A DNA stretch of 64,000 nucleotides from Bacteroides propionicifaciens DSM 19291 = JCM 14649 (GCF_000375405.1 NZ_AQWS01000009.1:1-64000); one strand, 5' to 3'; counted from the stretch's first letter, positions 44,361 to 55,241 are shown. The notes: generated by a model not told the origin, from the letters alone. Made by a program: numbers and translations.

Positions 44361-45047
44361 CTAATTTTCTTGTGTACGTATGAGATAACCTCTTCCCTTA
44401 ACCGTCTGAATAAGCTTGTTCTCGCTCTCTGTATCTACCTTATTACGCAGATAAGAGATATAAACATCGACCACATTGGTGTTGGAGTCGTAGTCTATAC
44501 CCCAAACAGCATCTAAAATTTGAACTCGTGAAAGCACCTTGTTCTTATTTTCCATCAAGAGTTGGAGTAGCTTAAACTCTTGTAGTGTAAGTTTGATTTC
44601 CTTGCTATCGCGCTCAACAATATGTCTGTCGAGATAAAGCTTGAGATTATCGCAGGTTAAGACATTCTCTTGAACCTGGTTATTTGACTTAAATCGGCGG
44701 GTGAGTGCATTGATTCTGGCAATTAACTCTTTAAAATGAAAGGGCTTAGCCAGATAGTCATCTGCTCCATAATCGAGTGCTTTGACTTTATCATCGGGTT
44801 CACCCAAAGCGCTCACCACTAGGATAGGTGTGTTTATCTTTTTGTACCTCATGTATTGGAGCAACTCAATACCATCAATGTCGGGTAGCATAATATCGAG
44901 TAAAACTAAATCCCACTCGCGTTGGGCAATAAGGCTTCGTGCCTTATTGCCGTTTTCTGCTAATATTACAGAGAATCCACTCTCTTCAAGGCCTTTGACC
45001 ATGAATTCGCTGATACGTGGATTATCTTCTACAAGTAATAACTCCAT
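44361..45047 (-). CDS. OmpR/PhoB-family response regulator
   Basis: A 228-residue regulator. The receiver domain has the phospho-acceptor Asp51 in VLLDIMLPDIDG and Lys in YLAKPFHFKE. The C-terminal winged helix includes LTLQEFKLLQLLMENKNKVLSR and VDVYISYLRNKVD. It is encoded 35 nt after the RND gene and likely controls the efflux operon. Candidate binding sites are the repeats at 50605-50616 and 50638-50650. Confidence 0.94.
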   Translation of the reverse strand: MELLLVEDNPRISEFMVKGLEESGFSVILAENGNKARSLIAQREWDLVLLDIMLPDIDGIELLQYMRYKKINTPILVVSALGEPDDKVKALDYGADDYLAKPFHFKELIARINALTRRFKSNNQVQENVLTCDNLKLYLDRHIVERDSKEIKLTLQEFKLLQLLMENKNKVLSRVQILDAVWGIDYDSNTNVVDVYISYLRNKVDTESENKLIQTVKGRGYLIRTQEN

Positions 45048-45082
45048 AAACTTTCATTATTATATTTCTAAAAGTAAGGATT

Positions 45083-48000
45083 TTATTTCTCTTTCAATCG
45101 CTTATCACCTCGGTAAGCATAATAAAATACCTGTGGTAATACAGTGAAAGATAGAACCATACTGATCACTATACCACCAACAATCATAATAGCTAAAGGT
45201 TTCTGTACCTCAGATCCCATACTGTTGGAGAGTGCAGCAGGTAAGAGCCCCATTGACCCCATAAGAGCAATCATCAGTACAGGGCGAAGACGTTCGCGAA
45301 CTGCCTCATCAATTGCTTCGCGCAGGTTATGCGAGCGTTGCATTTTCGACTTCATTAACGTAATGAGAAGAATACTATCAATCGAGGTAACTCCGAATAA
45401 GATAATAAATCCTATTCCTGCAGAGATTCCAAACACAGTACCTGTAACCCAGAGCGATAAGAATCCTCCAATTATGGCATAAGGTATAGTGCTTGCAGCG
45501 ATTAGGGTATCTTTAACTGTTCCGAAGTTCATGTAAAGTAGGAACAATATTAAAAGAATTACCGCAGGAACAATAATCATCAACTGGTCGGTTGCTCGTT
45601 GTTGCGACTCAAACTCACCAGCCCATACCATCTTGTTTTCGGGGTTTAAGTTTACTTTTTCCTCAACGGCAGCTTGTGCCTCACTGATGGTTGAGCCCAA
45701 ATCTCGGTCACGGATGCTGAATCCTACACCGATGTATCTGCTACTACCGTCGCGGTAGATAAAGGTTGGGCCAGTGATAAATGAGATGTCAGCAATCTCT
45801 TTTAACGGAACATATTGCCCCTCCATAGTAGGTATAAGTATATTGCCAATTTGCTCCTCGTCTGTACGATACTCTTTTTGGAAACGTAACTGCACATCGA
45901 ATATACGTTCGCCTTCATAAAACTGTGTAGCAGCTTTTCCCCCAATTGCCATCTCGATAACTGCTTGTGCATCGGCCATTGATACCCCATAAGTAGCCAT
46001 ACGTGACTCTTGAAGTTTTATTTGAAGTTCGGGCAGTCCGATGCTTCTGAATACGTTGACATCTTTTACACCACGGATACCCTGAATAGCAGATGCGGTA
46101 GAGTCGGCCAAGGCTTCGAGTTGGTAGAGGTCGTTGCCATAAATCTTAATAACAAGCGAACTTTTTACTCCAGCAACATACTCCTCAACATTATCTTGGA
46201 TGGGTTGACTGAACCCAAATATTATACCTGGATAAATGTCTAGTGTCTCTTGCATCTCTTCGATTAAATCATCTTTCTTGATTTTGCGATTCCACTCTTT
46301 TTCGGGCTTTAACTCTGCATGAAACTCAATGTTGAAGAATCCTGTTGGGTCGGTACCGTCATTGGGACGACCTGTCTGTGTTAATACAAAATCGACTTCC
46401 TCAAAATCACGAAGTTTCTGTTTCATCTCTTTGGTTATTCTTACGGACTCGTCCAAATTAATACTATTGGGCAGAGTTGCACGAATATAGATAGCTCCTT
46501 CGTTCATATTGGGTATAAACTCGGTACCCCAAAACATAAAGCGAGCAATACATATAGCTAAGACCACGCAGAAAGTTACGATAGTTCCTTTACGGTGTTT
46601 AGAGCTAAATACTGAAACTCTGTATAGATTATCAATAAAGAAACGGCTGATAAAATTGGTCTTATCTTTTACTGGTTTCTTCATTAGTAGTTTACACATC
46701 ACCGGTACATAAGTTAAGGCCAAGATTAGCGAACCTAGTAGGGCATAACCCAAGGTAAAGGCGAGTGGTGAGAACATTTTACCCTCAACTTTCTGAAAAG
46801 AGAAGATCGGGAATAGTGCCACCACCAAAATAAGCTGAGCAAAGAAGATACTGCCTGCTACACGGCCAGCACTCTTTTTAATAAGCCCGTCTTTGGAGGT
46901 TTTTGTAAAGCGATCCCCCAATTCGTGGGTTCGTTTTTCCATAGCTACAAAGATAATCTCTACAATGACTAGAGTCCCCTCAAGTAGGAGTCCAAAGTCG
47001 AGTGCTCCCATGGAGATTAAATTGGCTGGCAGACCTTGAATACGTAGCATTATGATAGCAAACAAGAAAGAGAGTGGGATTACTGTTGCCACAATAAGGG
47101 TTGTACGCCAATTGAAAAGGAAGATAAAGACTACCAACGAAACGAGGAGAATACCCTCTGCGAGGTTTTTAACCACAGTGTTAACTGTAGTTTGAACCAA
47201 CGTGGTGCGATCGAGGAAAGGAATAACCTCTACACCTTCAGGAAGTATTCTCTCGTTAAGTTCAGTGATTTTCTCTTTAACAAGCTTGATAACAGCTCCA
47301 GGGTCTTGACCACGAAGCATCACTACAATACCTTGTACAACATCGTCCTTATCGTCTAGACCAACCTGACCCAAACGAGGCTTTGCTCCGATACCGACTG
47401 TAGCTACTTGTTTAATGCGGATGGGCGTGCCTCCACGAGTTTCAATCAAAATATTTTCGATATCGTCGATACTTTCAAGCAGACCGATACCACGAACCAC
47501 AAAGGCTTGATTCCCTTTTTGGATAATATCTCCGCCCACGTTGATATTACTGTTTTCTACGGCTTCGTAAACATCTAGTGGTGATAGACCGTAATTAGCC
47601 AATTCAACAGGGTTTACTTTGATTTCATATATTTTTTCTTCTCCACCAAAACTGTTCACATCGGCTACACCAGGAACAGATAAGAGCTCACGCTCGATTA
47701 CCCATTCGTTTATAGCTGTTACCTCTCGGATAGGCAAATCACTATTGATTACATATCTAAAGATTTCACCAGTTGCACCCGATGGTGGCTCTATCGAAGG
47801 GTCAGCACCTTCGGGAAGGTCGAGGCCTTGCATTCTGTTAGAGGCGTATTGTTGTGCATAGAAATCATCAACATCGTCTTCGAAGAGAACCGTAACTACC
47901 GATAGTCCAAAGAGTGAAGTAGAACGCACGTCTGTTTTACGAGGTATTGTATTCATCTCTCGCATGATAGGCAGGGTGATGAATTTCTCCACCTCTTCCG

Positions 48001-48181
48001 CACTACGGCCTGGCCACTGTGTGATGATTCGAGCCCGTGTATTCGTAACATCGGGATAAGCTTCAATGGGTGTGTTGATGTAGGAAGCTATCCCTGCAAC
48101 AAAAAGTATTGCCGTTAAGAATAAAATTAGAATATGATTGCGTAGGGCAAATGCAATGATATTTTGTACGAATTTATGCAT
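45083..48181 (-). CDS. Heavy-metal efflux RND transporter, CusA/CzcA family
   Basis: A 1032-residue inner-membrane proton/metal antiporter pump. It has twelve predicted helices and two large periplasmic loops. Family signatures include YPDVTNTRARIITQWPGRSAEEVEKFITLPIMREM and the TM4 proton-relay segment MGALDFGLLLEGTLVIVE. There Asp395 and Glu408 match CzcA Asp402 and Glu415, but the middle Asp (CzcA 408) is Glu401. It forms a tripartite complex with the adaptor and TolC-like protein encoded upstream. The metal (Cu/Ag or Zn/Co/Cd) cannot be decided from sequence alone. Confidence 0.94.
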   Translation of the reverse strand: MHKFVQNIIAFALRNHILILFLTAILFVAGIASYINTPIEAYPDVTNTRARIITQWPGRSAEEVEKFITLPIMREMNTIPRKTDVRSTSLFGLSVVTVLFEDDVDDFYAQQYASNRMQGLDLPEGADPSIEPPSGATGEIFRYVINSDLPIREVTAINEWVIERELLSVPGVADVNSFGGEEKIYEIKVNPVELANYGLSPLDVYEAVENSNINVGGDIIQKGNQAFVVRGIGLLESIDDIENILIETRGGTPIRIKQVATVGIGAKPRLGQVGLDDKDDVVQGIVVMLRGQDPGAVIKLVKEKITELNERILPEGVEVIPFLDRTTLVQTTVNTVVKNLAEGILLVSLVVFIFLFNWRTTLIVATVIPLSFLFAIIMLRIQGLPANLISMGALDFGLLLEGTLVIVEIIFVAMEKRTHELGDRFTKTSKDGLIKKSAGRVAGSIFFAQLILVVALFPIFSFQKVEGKMFSPLAFTLGYALLGSLILALTYVPVMCKLLMKKPVKDKTNFISRFFIDNLYRVSVFSSKHRKGTIVTFCVVLAICIARFMFWGTEFIPNMNEGAIYIRATLPNSINLDESVRITKEMKQKLRDFEEVDFVLTQTGRPNDGTDPTGFFNIEFHAELKPEKEWNRKIKKDDLIEEMQETLDIYPGIIFGFSQPIQDNVEEYVAGVKSSLVIKIYGNDLYQLEALADSTASAIQGIRGVKDVNVFRSIGLPELQIKLQESRMATYGVSMADAQAVIEMAIGGKAATQFYEGERIFDVQLRFQKEYRTDEEQIGNILIPTMEGQYVPLKEIADISFITGPTFIYRDGSSRYIGVGFSIRDRDLGSTISEAQAAVEEKVNLNPENKMVWAGEFESQQRATDQLMIIVPAVILLILFLLYMNFGTVKDTLIAASTIPYAIIGGFLSLWVTGTVFGISAGIGFIILFGVTSIDSILLITLMKSKMQRSHNLREAIDEAVRERLRPVLMIALMGSMGLLPAALSNSMGSEVQKPLAIMIVGGIVISMVLSFTVLPQVFYYAYRGDKRLKEK

Positions 48182-48185
48182 AAGG

Positions 48186-49271
48186 CTAGATTCCTTTAAG
48201 ACTTGAATAAATTAATAATTGGTTATTGGTAACAACCAAATCTCCCTCTTTTAGACCAGAGGCTATATAAGATATTTTATCGTGATGACCTTGCAAGGTT
48301 ACTGGTTGGTATTCAAACTGTCCTTCCGATTTTTCGATAACTACAAAGTATTGATTATGATCAAAGATTAGTGCTTCGGAGGGAATTGCAACACATTTTG
48401 CTGCATTAAGCTCTTTTACCTTAACTACCACAGCCATTTCTGGTTTGAATTTCAGGTCCGGATTCTTCATCACAATACGAGCTTTTAATACCTTTTCTTC
48501 AGCATCAAAGACCTGTGGAATAGAGCTAATCTTACCATAGAATACTTCACCAGGGTAGGACAGTGAAGTGATTTCAACCTCCATGCCTTCGCGTACAAAC
48601 TTTAGGTTGCTTGCATAGACATTGGCAATCACCCAAACGCTACTTAGATCGGCAATGGTAAAGAGAGGATCGCTTCCTTCAGATAATGTATTTCCTGATG
48701 AGGCATTTTTTTCTATTACATAGCCCGTTAGTGGAGATTTTACAGAGAAGGTTCCATCTGCATTTTGCACACCATATACTGCAATATCAGTTTTTGTTTT
48801 ATGGAGTTCTGCTTGTGCTTGTTGCAACTTTCCTTCAGCTTCAAATAATTCACTCTCCGAGAACATGCCATCTTCGTACATGCTTTGCGCTGTTTTTAAT
48901 TCACGTTGAGCAATACGCACCTCAGTCTCTTGTGATAACTTTTCCGACAATAAAGAACTTAACTCCGTACTACGAATCTTAAGCATATCTTGACCCTTAA
49001 CTACCTTATCGCCTAAAGAGAAATAAGTGCGGTCGATGACTCCATTTATTATTGGTGTATAGCTTACTGTCTTTTCGGGATCTGAACTAACTTTCCCTGC
49101 TAAAATTAGTTCCTGATCCTGATTACTAAGTTCGGCACGTACGGTTTGCACACGCTCTAAAAATGCAGTTTGACCTTTTTGCGTGGATTGCGCTTTGTTA
49201 TCCTTATTGCTTGAACAGGCCAATAATAAAAAAGGCATGAGTACGAGTGTAATTATATTCTTATTCTTCAT
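48186..49271 (-). CDS. Efflux RND periplasmic adaptor (CusB/CzcB family)
   Basis: A 361-residue membrane fusion protein with a lipoprotein signal (LLLACSSNKD, Cys19). A lipoyl/barrel-sandwich domain (TPIINGVIDRTYFSLGDKVVKG and VKSPLTGYVIEKNASSGNTLSEG) encloses a short helical hairpin (about 105-150). Beta-barrel and membrane-proximal domains follow. No His/Met-rich metal-binding tail is visible. It overlaps the TolC-like gene by 4 nt and ends 4 nt before the RND gene. Confidence 0.92.
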   Translation of the reverse strand: MKNKNIITLVLMPFLLLACSSNKDNKAQSTQKGQTAFLERVQTVRAELSNQDQELILAGKVSSDPEKTVSYTPIINGVIDRTYFSLGDKVVKGQDMLKIRSTELSSLLSEKLSQETEVRIAQRELKTAQSMYEDGMFSESELFEAEGKLQQAQAELHKTKTDIAVYGVQNADGTFSVKSPLTGYVIEKNASSGNTLSEGSDPLFTIADLSSVWVIANVYASNLKFVREGMEVEITSLSYPGEVFYGKISSIPQVFDAEEKVLKARIVMKNPDLKFKPEMAVVVKVKELNAAKCVAIPSEALIFDHNQYFVVIEKSEGQFEYQPVTLQGHHDKISYIASGLKEGDLVVTNNQLLIYSSLKGI

Positions 49272-50563
49272 AATGCTAAGTTTAAATCTTTACCAATTCT
49301 ATATTGTAGTTCCTCGAACTGAATTTGCATGTTTTTTTGAGCTTCGAGCACAGTCTGCTTTGTGCTTTGATATGACTCAACGAAATCTATATACTCGAGC
49401 ATGCTAATGTTTCGGTTAAGCAAGTTTTTTGAGTAGGCTTCGAGCATATCGTCAAGCTCTGTTATAAAATCGTTTGCACACACCTTGTCATGAAAGTTAT
49501 AGGCTTGTAGGTAGTTATTATAGGCCTCTACCACTTCGTGTTGTGCCTCATTGATTTGTTGACGTTCCAAATACTGACTCTGGGTTTGAGTGATTCGAGC
49601 AGCTTTAATCCCTCCTTGATTTCTATTAAATACTGGCAAGTCGATACTTACCCCGAATCCGATAAAATCTTTCCAAATCCCACCGAATCGGTCATAATTG
49701 GCGCTGACGGTTACATCTGGAGCACGTTGAGACTTCTCGTAGGCTAACGATTTGTCGGCAAGTTTAGTTTGAAGCCTACTAAGCTTTACATCCGCTTTGT
49801 GGTCGATGGTTTGTAGTAGTAAAACAGGTAGCGACAACGCATCGGGTTCTACGAGCCTACTTTGCTTCCCAACTATTTTAATATTTACAAGTGGGTCGAT
49901 CGATAGTAAGGCTTTCAGTGTTTTAATCTGCTCGTTAAGATCGACTTTTGTTTCGTTACTTTCATTTTCAACTTCTAGTAAAGAAGATTGTAGCCTGAAA
50001 AGTTCAGCTTTTGCAATATTGCCTTTTTGTACTTGTCTCTTGTACGACTCAACCAATTTATTAATGGCCTCTTCTTGCTTGTCAAGTACTACCAAATAGT
50101 TTTGAAGATAGCTGATTTCACTAATTGATTTGCGTAGCTCTAGTTTCAGACCTTGAAGTACTACTTCGAACTCCTGGATGGCAATTTCTTTTGATACTCT
50201 TTCTCTGGCAACAAGTTTACCTCTCTTATTGGCTGTTTGGATAAGCTGGCTTAGCTCAACCGAAAACTGTGTGTTTCGGCCAAACGACCCAAAGAGTGGG
50301 GGGAACGATTCGCCATCGCGTTGACTCTTTGTACTCCAAAGGTTTACATCAGAAATCTCCAAAGTAGGATTTTTCCAAAGTTTGGCTTGTACGATTTCAG
50401 CATCCGCAAGGCTGATATTCATTCTCTCAGCAATAAGCTGAAGATTTTGTTGTAAGAAAATGGCTTCGATTTCTGCCGAAGTAAATCTGTAGGTGTTTTC
50501 GTCTTGGGCGAATGCACCAAAGCACATGAATATGCTGATTAGAAAGAAGATAGGTTTCTTCAT
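49268..50563 (-). CDS. TolC-family outer membrane protein (CusC/CzcC-like)
   Basis: A 431-residue outer-membrane channel with a signal peptide (cleavage near FGAFAQ). It has the two-fold repeat of long helices seen in the family: RMNISLADAEIVQAKLWKNPTLEISDVNLW and ARITQTQSQYLERQQINEAQHEVVEAYNNYLQAY. It is the first gene of the minus-strand pump operon, with a -7 box and repeated palindrome-like sites upstream. Confidence 0.9.
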   Translation of the reverse strand: MKKPIFFLISIFMCFGAFAQDENTYRFTSAEIEAIFLQQNLQLIAERMNISLADAEIVQAKLWKNPTLEISDVNLWSTKSQRDGESFPPLFGSFGRNTQFSVELSQLIQTANKRGKLVARERVSKEIAIQEFEVVLQGLKLELRKSISEISYLQNYLVVLDKQEEAINKLVESYKRQVQKGNIAKAELFRLQSSLLEVENESNETKVDLNEQIKTLKALLSIDPLVNIKIVGKQSRLVEPDALSLPVLLLQTIDHKADVKLSRLQTKLADKSLAYEKSQRAPDVTVSANYDRFGGIWKDFIGFGVSIDLPVFNRNQGGIKAARITQTQSQYLERQQINEAQHEVVEAYNNYLQAYNFHDKVCANDFITELDDMLEAYSKNLLNRNISMLEYIDFVESYQSTKQTVLEAQKNMQIQFEELQYRIGKDLNLAL

Positions 50564-50967
50564 ATTTGCATCATTAGGTTTCTTCTGACAAATATAAAGT
50601 CCTAAGATTAGATCTATTTTGGAACAACATTAAAAGTAGATTAGAATCTAAACCTTTAACACTTAGGGGGAAGTGTGTCTCTGAATTGAAATACGAAGGG
50701 TTGTAATTTAATAAAATATCATATATGAGGTGATTTCTCTATAGTTAATATTTCTAAGTTCTAAAGTTTTTATTAAGCCTTCTGATTAGAGTTGCTTGGG
50801 TTAGAATTTAAAACCAAGGGGTGGTTTAGTATCTACGAGTTACCCCATAGGTTGTTGCGAGTAAGTGGTTGTAAAATAGTAAAGGCTTGAGCAATTAAAA
50901 AAAGCTCAAGCCTTTACTGTTTTATTTATTAGTCTGATCAAAAAAGATCGAGATATGTTAGTCTTAG
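50564..50967 (-). promoter_or_regulatory. Intergenic region with promoter and repeated operator-like sites for the efflux operon
   Basis: On the minus strand TATATTTG (plus coordinates 50589-50596) matches the -7 box 26 nt before the TolC-like start. Two similar sites flank the expected -33 area: AGATTAGATCTA (50605-50616) and AGATTAGAATCTA (50638-50650), about 33 nt apart, or three helical turns. They may be response-regulator sites. From about 50660 to 50870 I see nothing recognisable. Confidence 0.4.
50878..50918 (-). terminator. Terminator of proBA
   Basis: A perfect 15-bp stem (50878-50892 with 50904-50918) with an 11-nt loop lies 50 nt beyond the proA stop. Confidence 0.75.
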
Positions 50968-52215
50968 TTAAGAGTTGCGGACTTGTCCGTTACCTTGAAT
51001 GATCCATTTGTAACTGCATATTTCAGCCAGAGCCATAGGACCTCTAGCATGCATTTTTTGAGTGCTAATACCAATCTCAGCACCTAGTCCGAATTGTGCA
51101 CCATCTGTAAAGGCTGTCGAAGCATTTACATAAACGCAAGCAGCATCAACTACGGTCTCAAATAAGTCTGCTACTTTTGTGTCAGTTGTTATAACCGCTT
51201 CACTATGCTTAGAGCCGTTAGCTGAGATATGCTCAATGGCTTGGTTCACTGAAGTTACGGTTTTGATAGACATTTTGTAATCAAGAAACTCAGTTCCAAA
51301 ACTCTCGTGATTAGCATGATGTAGCAAAGTAGTGGGATAGTGGTTTTCTAAAGCCTTATAAGCATTGGGGTCAGCCCATATCTCTACTTGTTTAGTTGCC
51401 AAATCTTCGCAAAGATAAGAGAGATCTTCAAGTCTCGAACTATCTATAATTAGGCAGTCTAAAGCATTGCAGACGCTAACTCTTCGTGTTTTAGCATTTG
51501 TGATGATATTTTTTGCCATTAGTTTATCGCCAGTTGTATGAAGGTAGGTATGGCATACTCCTGCTCCTGTTTCTATCACAGGTATGCGGCTATTCTCTCT
51601 AACATATTGAATAAGGTTAGTTCCACCTCGAGGAATAATCAAATCGACATATCCTTGAGCGTTTAGTAGCTGATGCGTATATTCTCTATCGTTTGGCAAT
51701 AGTGTGCAGACATCGGGATTAATGTTTTTACTGACTAAAACTTCACGTATGATCTCTACGATTGCCTGATTTGAATGAGCAGCATCTGATCCGCCTTTGA
51801 GAATGCAAGCATTCCCTGATTTAAAGCAGAGTGAGAATACATCGAAACAAACATTGGGGCGTGCTTCAAAAATGACTCCAATCACGCCAAAGGGAACAGA
51901 TTTTTTAATTAAACGTAAGCCGTTGTCAAGAGTGCGGTCGTCTAACACGTTGCCGAGTGGATTGGGGAGGGTTGCTACATGACGAATATCATCCACGATA
52001 CCCTCTAATCGCTCTTTTGTTAGCTTTAGGCGATCGTACTTTGGATTACTGATGTCCATTAGTGCTAAATCTTTCTCATTAGCAGAGATAATTTCATCAA
52101 ATCTCTTTTCTGTTTCTTGGGCTAGTGCAAGTAAAACTTCATTAATCTGAGTTGAGTTGAGTAGTATTAACTCTTGTGAAGCTTTTTGAGTTTTTTTGAA
52201 TATTGTAGTTTCCAT
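50968..52215 (-). CDS. proA: Glutamate-5-semialdehyde dehydrogenase
   Basis: A 415-residue NADPH-dependent enzyme reducing glutamyl-5-phosphate in proline synthesis. Motifs: [65 protein letters not shown], and the catalytic Cys in [11 protein letters not shown]. The C-terminal [30 protein letters not shown] is complete. It is 2 nt after proB, so the two are translationally coupled. Confidence 0.96.
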   Translation of the reverse strand: METTIFKKTQKASQELILLNSTQINEVLLALAQETEKRFDEIISANEKDLALMDISNPKYDRLKLTKERLEGIVDDIRHVATLPNPLGNVLDDRTLDNGLRLIKKSVPFGVIGVIFEARPNVCFDVFSLCFKSGNACILKGGSDAAHSNQAIVEIIREVLVSKNINPDVCTLLPNDREYTHQLLNAQGYVDLIIPRGGTNLIQYVRENSRIPVIETGAGVCHTYLHTTGDKLMAKNIITNAKTRRVSVCNALDCLIIDSSRLEDLSYLCEDLATKQVEIWADPNAYKALENHYPTTLLHHANHESFGTEFLDYKMSIKTVTSVNQAIEHISANGSKHSEAVITTDTKVADLFETVVDAACVYVNASTAFTDGAQFGLGAEIGISTQKMHARGPMALAEICSYKWIIQGNGQVRNS

Positions 52216-52217
52216 AA

Positions 52218-53309
52218 TTAGTCTATGAATAAGTAGTCGTAATGAATCACTGGCTTAACGTTGCTTTGGCCTATAAGCTTTTCAACCTCTTCGCTTGAGA
52301 ACGCAGTACAGCCGACACCTATTTGCTGGCCATTATTGTCGATGAGTTTTACAATATCATCAGCTTCGAATGCACCTTCGATATGGGTAATCCCAACGGG
52401 TAGCAAACTAACTGCACCTTTGCCTGTTAGGGCTTCACGTGCACCTTGGTTGATGTGGACCTCACCTTTAGCGAAGCTTTCGGAGTGTGCAATCCATTTC
52501 TTAACGTTTGAAACACTTTTTGTTGAAGCAGTAAAGCGAGTACAGATAGTATCGGGGTTATTGACCAAATCAAGTAATATGTTTTCTTTCTTTCCATTAG
52601 CAATCACTACTTCAACACCCTCTTCAGCAATCTTTCGGGCAATATTGTATTTGGTTTGCATCCCGCCACGACCAGCGCTTGACTTGGTAGTTTGGATGTA
52701 CTCCTCTATATTGTCTTTAGTTGTATCAATCTCTTTAATTACTTGTGATTTTTTATCGTTTGGGTTTCCGTTGTATATTCCGTCGATATTACTCAAGATA
52801 ATCAAGCTTTTGCAATTCATCATTGTGGCAACCAAACCTGACAACTCATCGTTATCGGTGAACATCAGTTCATTAACAGAAATGGTGTCGTTTTCGTTGA
52901 CAATGGGTATAATTCCATTCTCAAGCATCACGGTCATGCAGTTGCGTTGATTTAGGTAGTGCCTGCGTGTGGCAAAGTTTTCTTTGGTCGCTAAAACTTG
53001 TCCACAAGTTAAATCGTGGTTGTCGAACAATGTATAATATTGATTAATTAGACGTACCTGGCCCACAGCTGAATAAAGTTGACGAGCCGATACTAAGTCA
53101 AGTTTACCTTTGGGTTTTATCATTGACTTTCCTGCTGCGACAGCTCCCGAAGAGACTAAAATAATCTCATAACCTTGTTTGCGCAACTCGCTGATTTGAT
53201 CAACGAGTGCGGATATTCGAGTAATGTCTAGTGAACCGTCTTTGCGGCTAAGTACATTACTACCAACTTTTATGATAATTCGACCTTGGTCTTTGTTTTT
53301 TGCTTTCAT
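52218..53309 (-). CDS. proB: Glutamate 5-kinase
   Basis: A 363-residue kinase catalysing the first step of proline synthesis. The amino-acid kinase domain holds [40 protein letters not shown] and the [13 protein letters not shown] segment. A C-terminal PUA domain (about 270-363) includes [31 protein letters not shown]. It is the first gene of proBA and is expected to be feedback-inhibited by proline, like other two-domain ProB proteins. Confidence 0.96.
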   Translation of the reverse strand: MKAKNKDQGRIIIKVGSNVLSRKDGSLDITRISALVDQISELRKQGYEIILVSSGAVAAGKSMIKPKGKLDLVSARQLYSAVGQVRLINQYYTLFDNHDLTCGQVLATKENFATRRHYLNQRNCMTVMLENGIIPIVNENDTISVNELMFTDNDELSGLVATMMNCKSLIILSNIDGIYNGNPNDKKSQVIKEIDTTKDNIEEYIQTTKSSAGRGGMQTKYNIARKIAEEGVEVVIANGKKENILLDLVNNPDTICTRFTASTKSVSNVKKWIAHSESFAKGEVHINQGAREALTGKGAVSLLPVGITHIEGAFEADDIVKLIDNNGQQIGVGCTAFSSEEVEKLIGQSNVKPVIHYDYLFID

Positions 53310-53806
53310 ATATCTGAAAATATAAATACCTATATCTACAAAAATAATAAAATATAGACGAATCTAAACAGTAACCTCTGAGATGTTGTATAATAGTAAA
53401 ATCTATTTGGTATGCTACTCTTCTTAGAACCTCATCTATCACTGAATATATAGCTTTTAATATCTTCTATTTTGTCATAATAATACCCAGTTATGAGGTT
53501 GATTATTTTTCAGGTAGGCATTTCTTCTAGCTTTTAATTAATAAGCTAATGTTTATTATATTTAACATTAACGAGTGTGTATGGTTTGTAATATTATGCA
53601 ATAAATTCACTAGTAATACTTAGATATTAGCTTTTCGGGGCTTGTGGGTGGTGTGTTCTCAGAATAATAATTACACATTTGATAGTTAATTTTTGTTTAT
53701 AAATTGAATTTATTTTAACTACCTGTTAGCTATATCCCTTTAGAATAGGGAGGTTCACATGGAGTACATATAAATTAAACGACTAATTACTTAAACCATT
53801 CACAAA
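53310..53806 (-). promoter_or_regulatory. Intergenic region with proBA promoter
   Basis: A 497-nt AT-rich gap. The minus strand carries TATTTTTG (plus coordinates 53339-53346), a -7 box 30 nt before proB. The rest holds no convincing ORF. A short CCCT/AGGG hairpin lies near 53740. I see no clear -7 box for the metallophosphoesterase gene, only TAATTTTTG-like sequence with one extra base near 53688. Confidence 0.4.
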
Positions 53807-55222
53807 ATGAAAAAAAACATTTTTAAACTATTTATGCTTGTATTTGCAAGTGTGTTTTTATTTAGTGCTTGTTCAGATGACGACAATAAGGTTGACACAA
53901 AAGAACCAGTTAAAAAGCCGCTCAGTTTTAAAATAGCTGTAGCATCAGATACCCATTTTTTTGATCCATCTTTAATCGTAAATGATGGTAAAGCATTTCA
54001 AGACTTTTTGAATACTGACAGAAAACTACTTGCTGAGAGTAATGCAATTTTGGATAACATGTTTGATCAAATCATAGAGAAGAAACCTGAACTATTGATC
54101 ATTCCTGGAGACTTAACAAAAGATGGTGAGAAAGTTAGTCACCTTAATTTTGCTCAGAAACTAGACAGAGTAAAAGAAGCAGGAATTAAGGTTTTGGTGA
54201 TACCTGGTAACCATGATATCAACAATCCTAATGCGCATGAATTTGATGGTGATAACTCTTCTGCTGTAGATCATATTTCCCCAAGAGAATTTATGGAAAT
54301 TTACAAAGAGTTTGGTTATGATGCTGAAGCTCAAATTGAAAAAGGTCCGAAGCTTAGTTACTTATTTGAGCCACTAGAAGGACTATGGGTAATTGGTATT
54401 GATGCATGTATCTACGAAAACAATATTGAAGAAAACTATCCTCGTACGGGTGGAAAACTTGATGAAGAGCATGTAGCTTGGATAGTCGAGAAAATTACTG
54501 AAGGTCGTGCTCAAGGTAAAGAGGTGATTGCTATGATGCATCACGGATTGGTTGAGCATTTCCCAAAACAAGGAGAAATAGCTAGTGACTATATAATCCC
54601 TAATTACAATACTATTGCTCCGAGATTTGCTGAAGCAGGCTTACAGTTTATTTTTACTGGGCATTCGCATGCACAAGATATTTCTTCTTTGACCGTTGGC
54701 GATAAAGATATATACGATATTCAAACCGGATCATCGATTACCTATCCTTGTCCTTTTAGAATGGTAAACATTACTGAGGATCTCTTCTGTATCAAAAGTC
54801 ACGACATTTTGTTGAACAGTGAAATCACAAATAATAAAGAGCTTCGCGAGTTTGCTTTCGACGACATTAACGAAAGTATATTTGGAATTATTAATGTTGC
54901 TTTGAACTCTGGTGGTGATAGTTCTAGTCCTATTAATCAAATGATTGGGCCAGCTGCTGAAGTGTTAATGACCATGGACCCATCAATTCTGCAACCATTT
55001 GCTACCGAGATTTACACAAACATGTGTGGTGGTGATGAGAAAGGTGTGTTGAGTAGCTTTATTGATCCAGATACGAATGAAAAGGTTTTAACATACGACT
55101 ACGCTAAAGCAATGCTTGAGCACACTAGTGAAAGTTTTAAACAGATATTCCCTCTTACGGATCTTATTACTAAGGATTCAGGTCCAAGTGATAACGATTT
55201 TAAAGTTTTATTAAAGAAGTAG
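53807..55222 (+). CDS. Lipoprotein metallophosphoesterase
   Basis: A 471-residue calcineurin-like phosphoesterase. The signal ends in a lipobox (LFSACSDDD), with acidic residues right after the Cys, as in Bacteroidota surface or periplasmic lipoproteins. All metal motifs are present: DTHFF, PGDLTKDGE, PGNHDIN, MMHHG and FTGHSHAQD. About 150 C-terminal residues are helical and unassigned. Likely substrates are extracellular phosphomonoesters or diesters; no neighbour narrows this. Confidence 0.9.
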   Translation: MKKNIFKLFMLVFASVFLFSACSDDDNKVDTKEPVKKPLSFKIAVASDTHFFDPSLIVNDGKAFQDFLNTDRKLLAESNAILDNMFDQIIEKKPELLIIPGDLTKDGEKVSHLNFAQKLDRVKEAGIKVLVIPGNHDINNPNAHEFDGDNSSAVDHISPREFMEIYKEFGYDAEAQIEKGPKLSYLFEPLEGLWVIGIDACIYENNIEENYPRTGGKLDEEHVAWIVEKITEGRAQGKEVIAMMHHGLVEHFPKQGEIASDYIIPNYNTIAPRFAEAGLQFIFTGHSHAQDISSLTVGDKDIYDIQTGSSITYPCPFRMVNITEDLFCIKSHDILLNSEITNNKELREFAFDDINESIFGIINVALNSGGDSSSPINQMIGPAAEVLMTMDPSILQPFATEIYTNMCGGDEKGVLSSFIDPDTNEKVLTYDYAKAMLEHTSESFKQIFPLTDLITKDSGPSDNDFKVLLKK

Positions 55223-55241
55223 TTTCTCCATGAATATGTTT

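Noticed and set aside
52261-52950. 229-codon open frame on the plus strand
   Set aside because: It is antisense to proB, whose reading frame is strongly conserved. Its composition is that of a codon shadow, with no domain.
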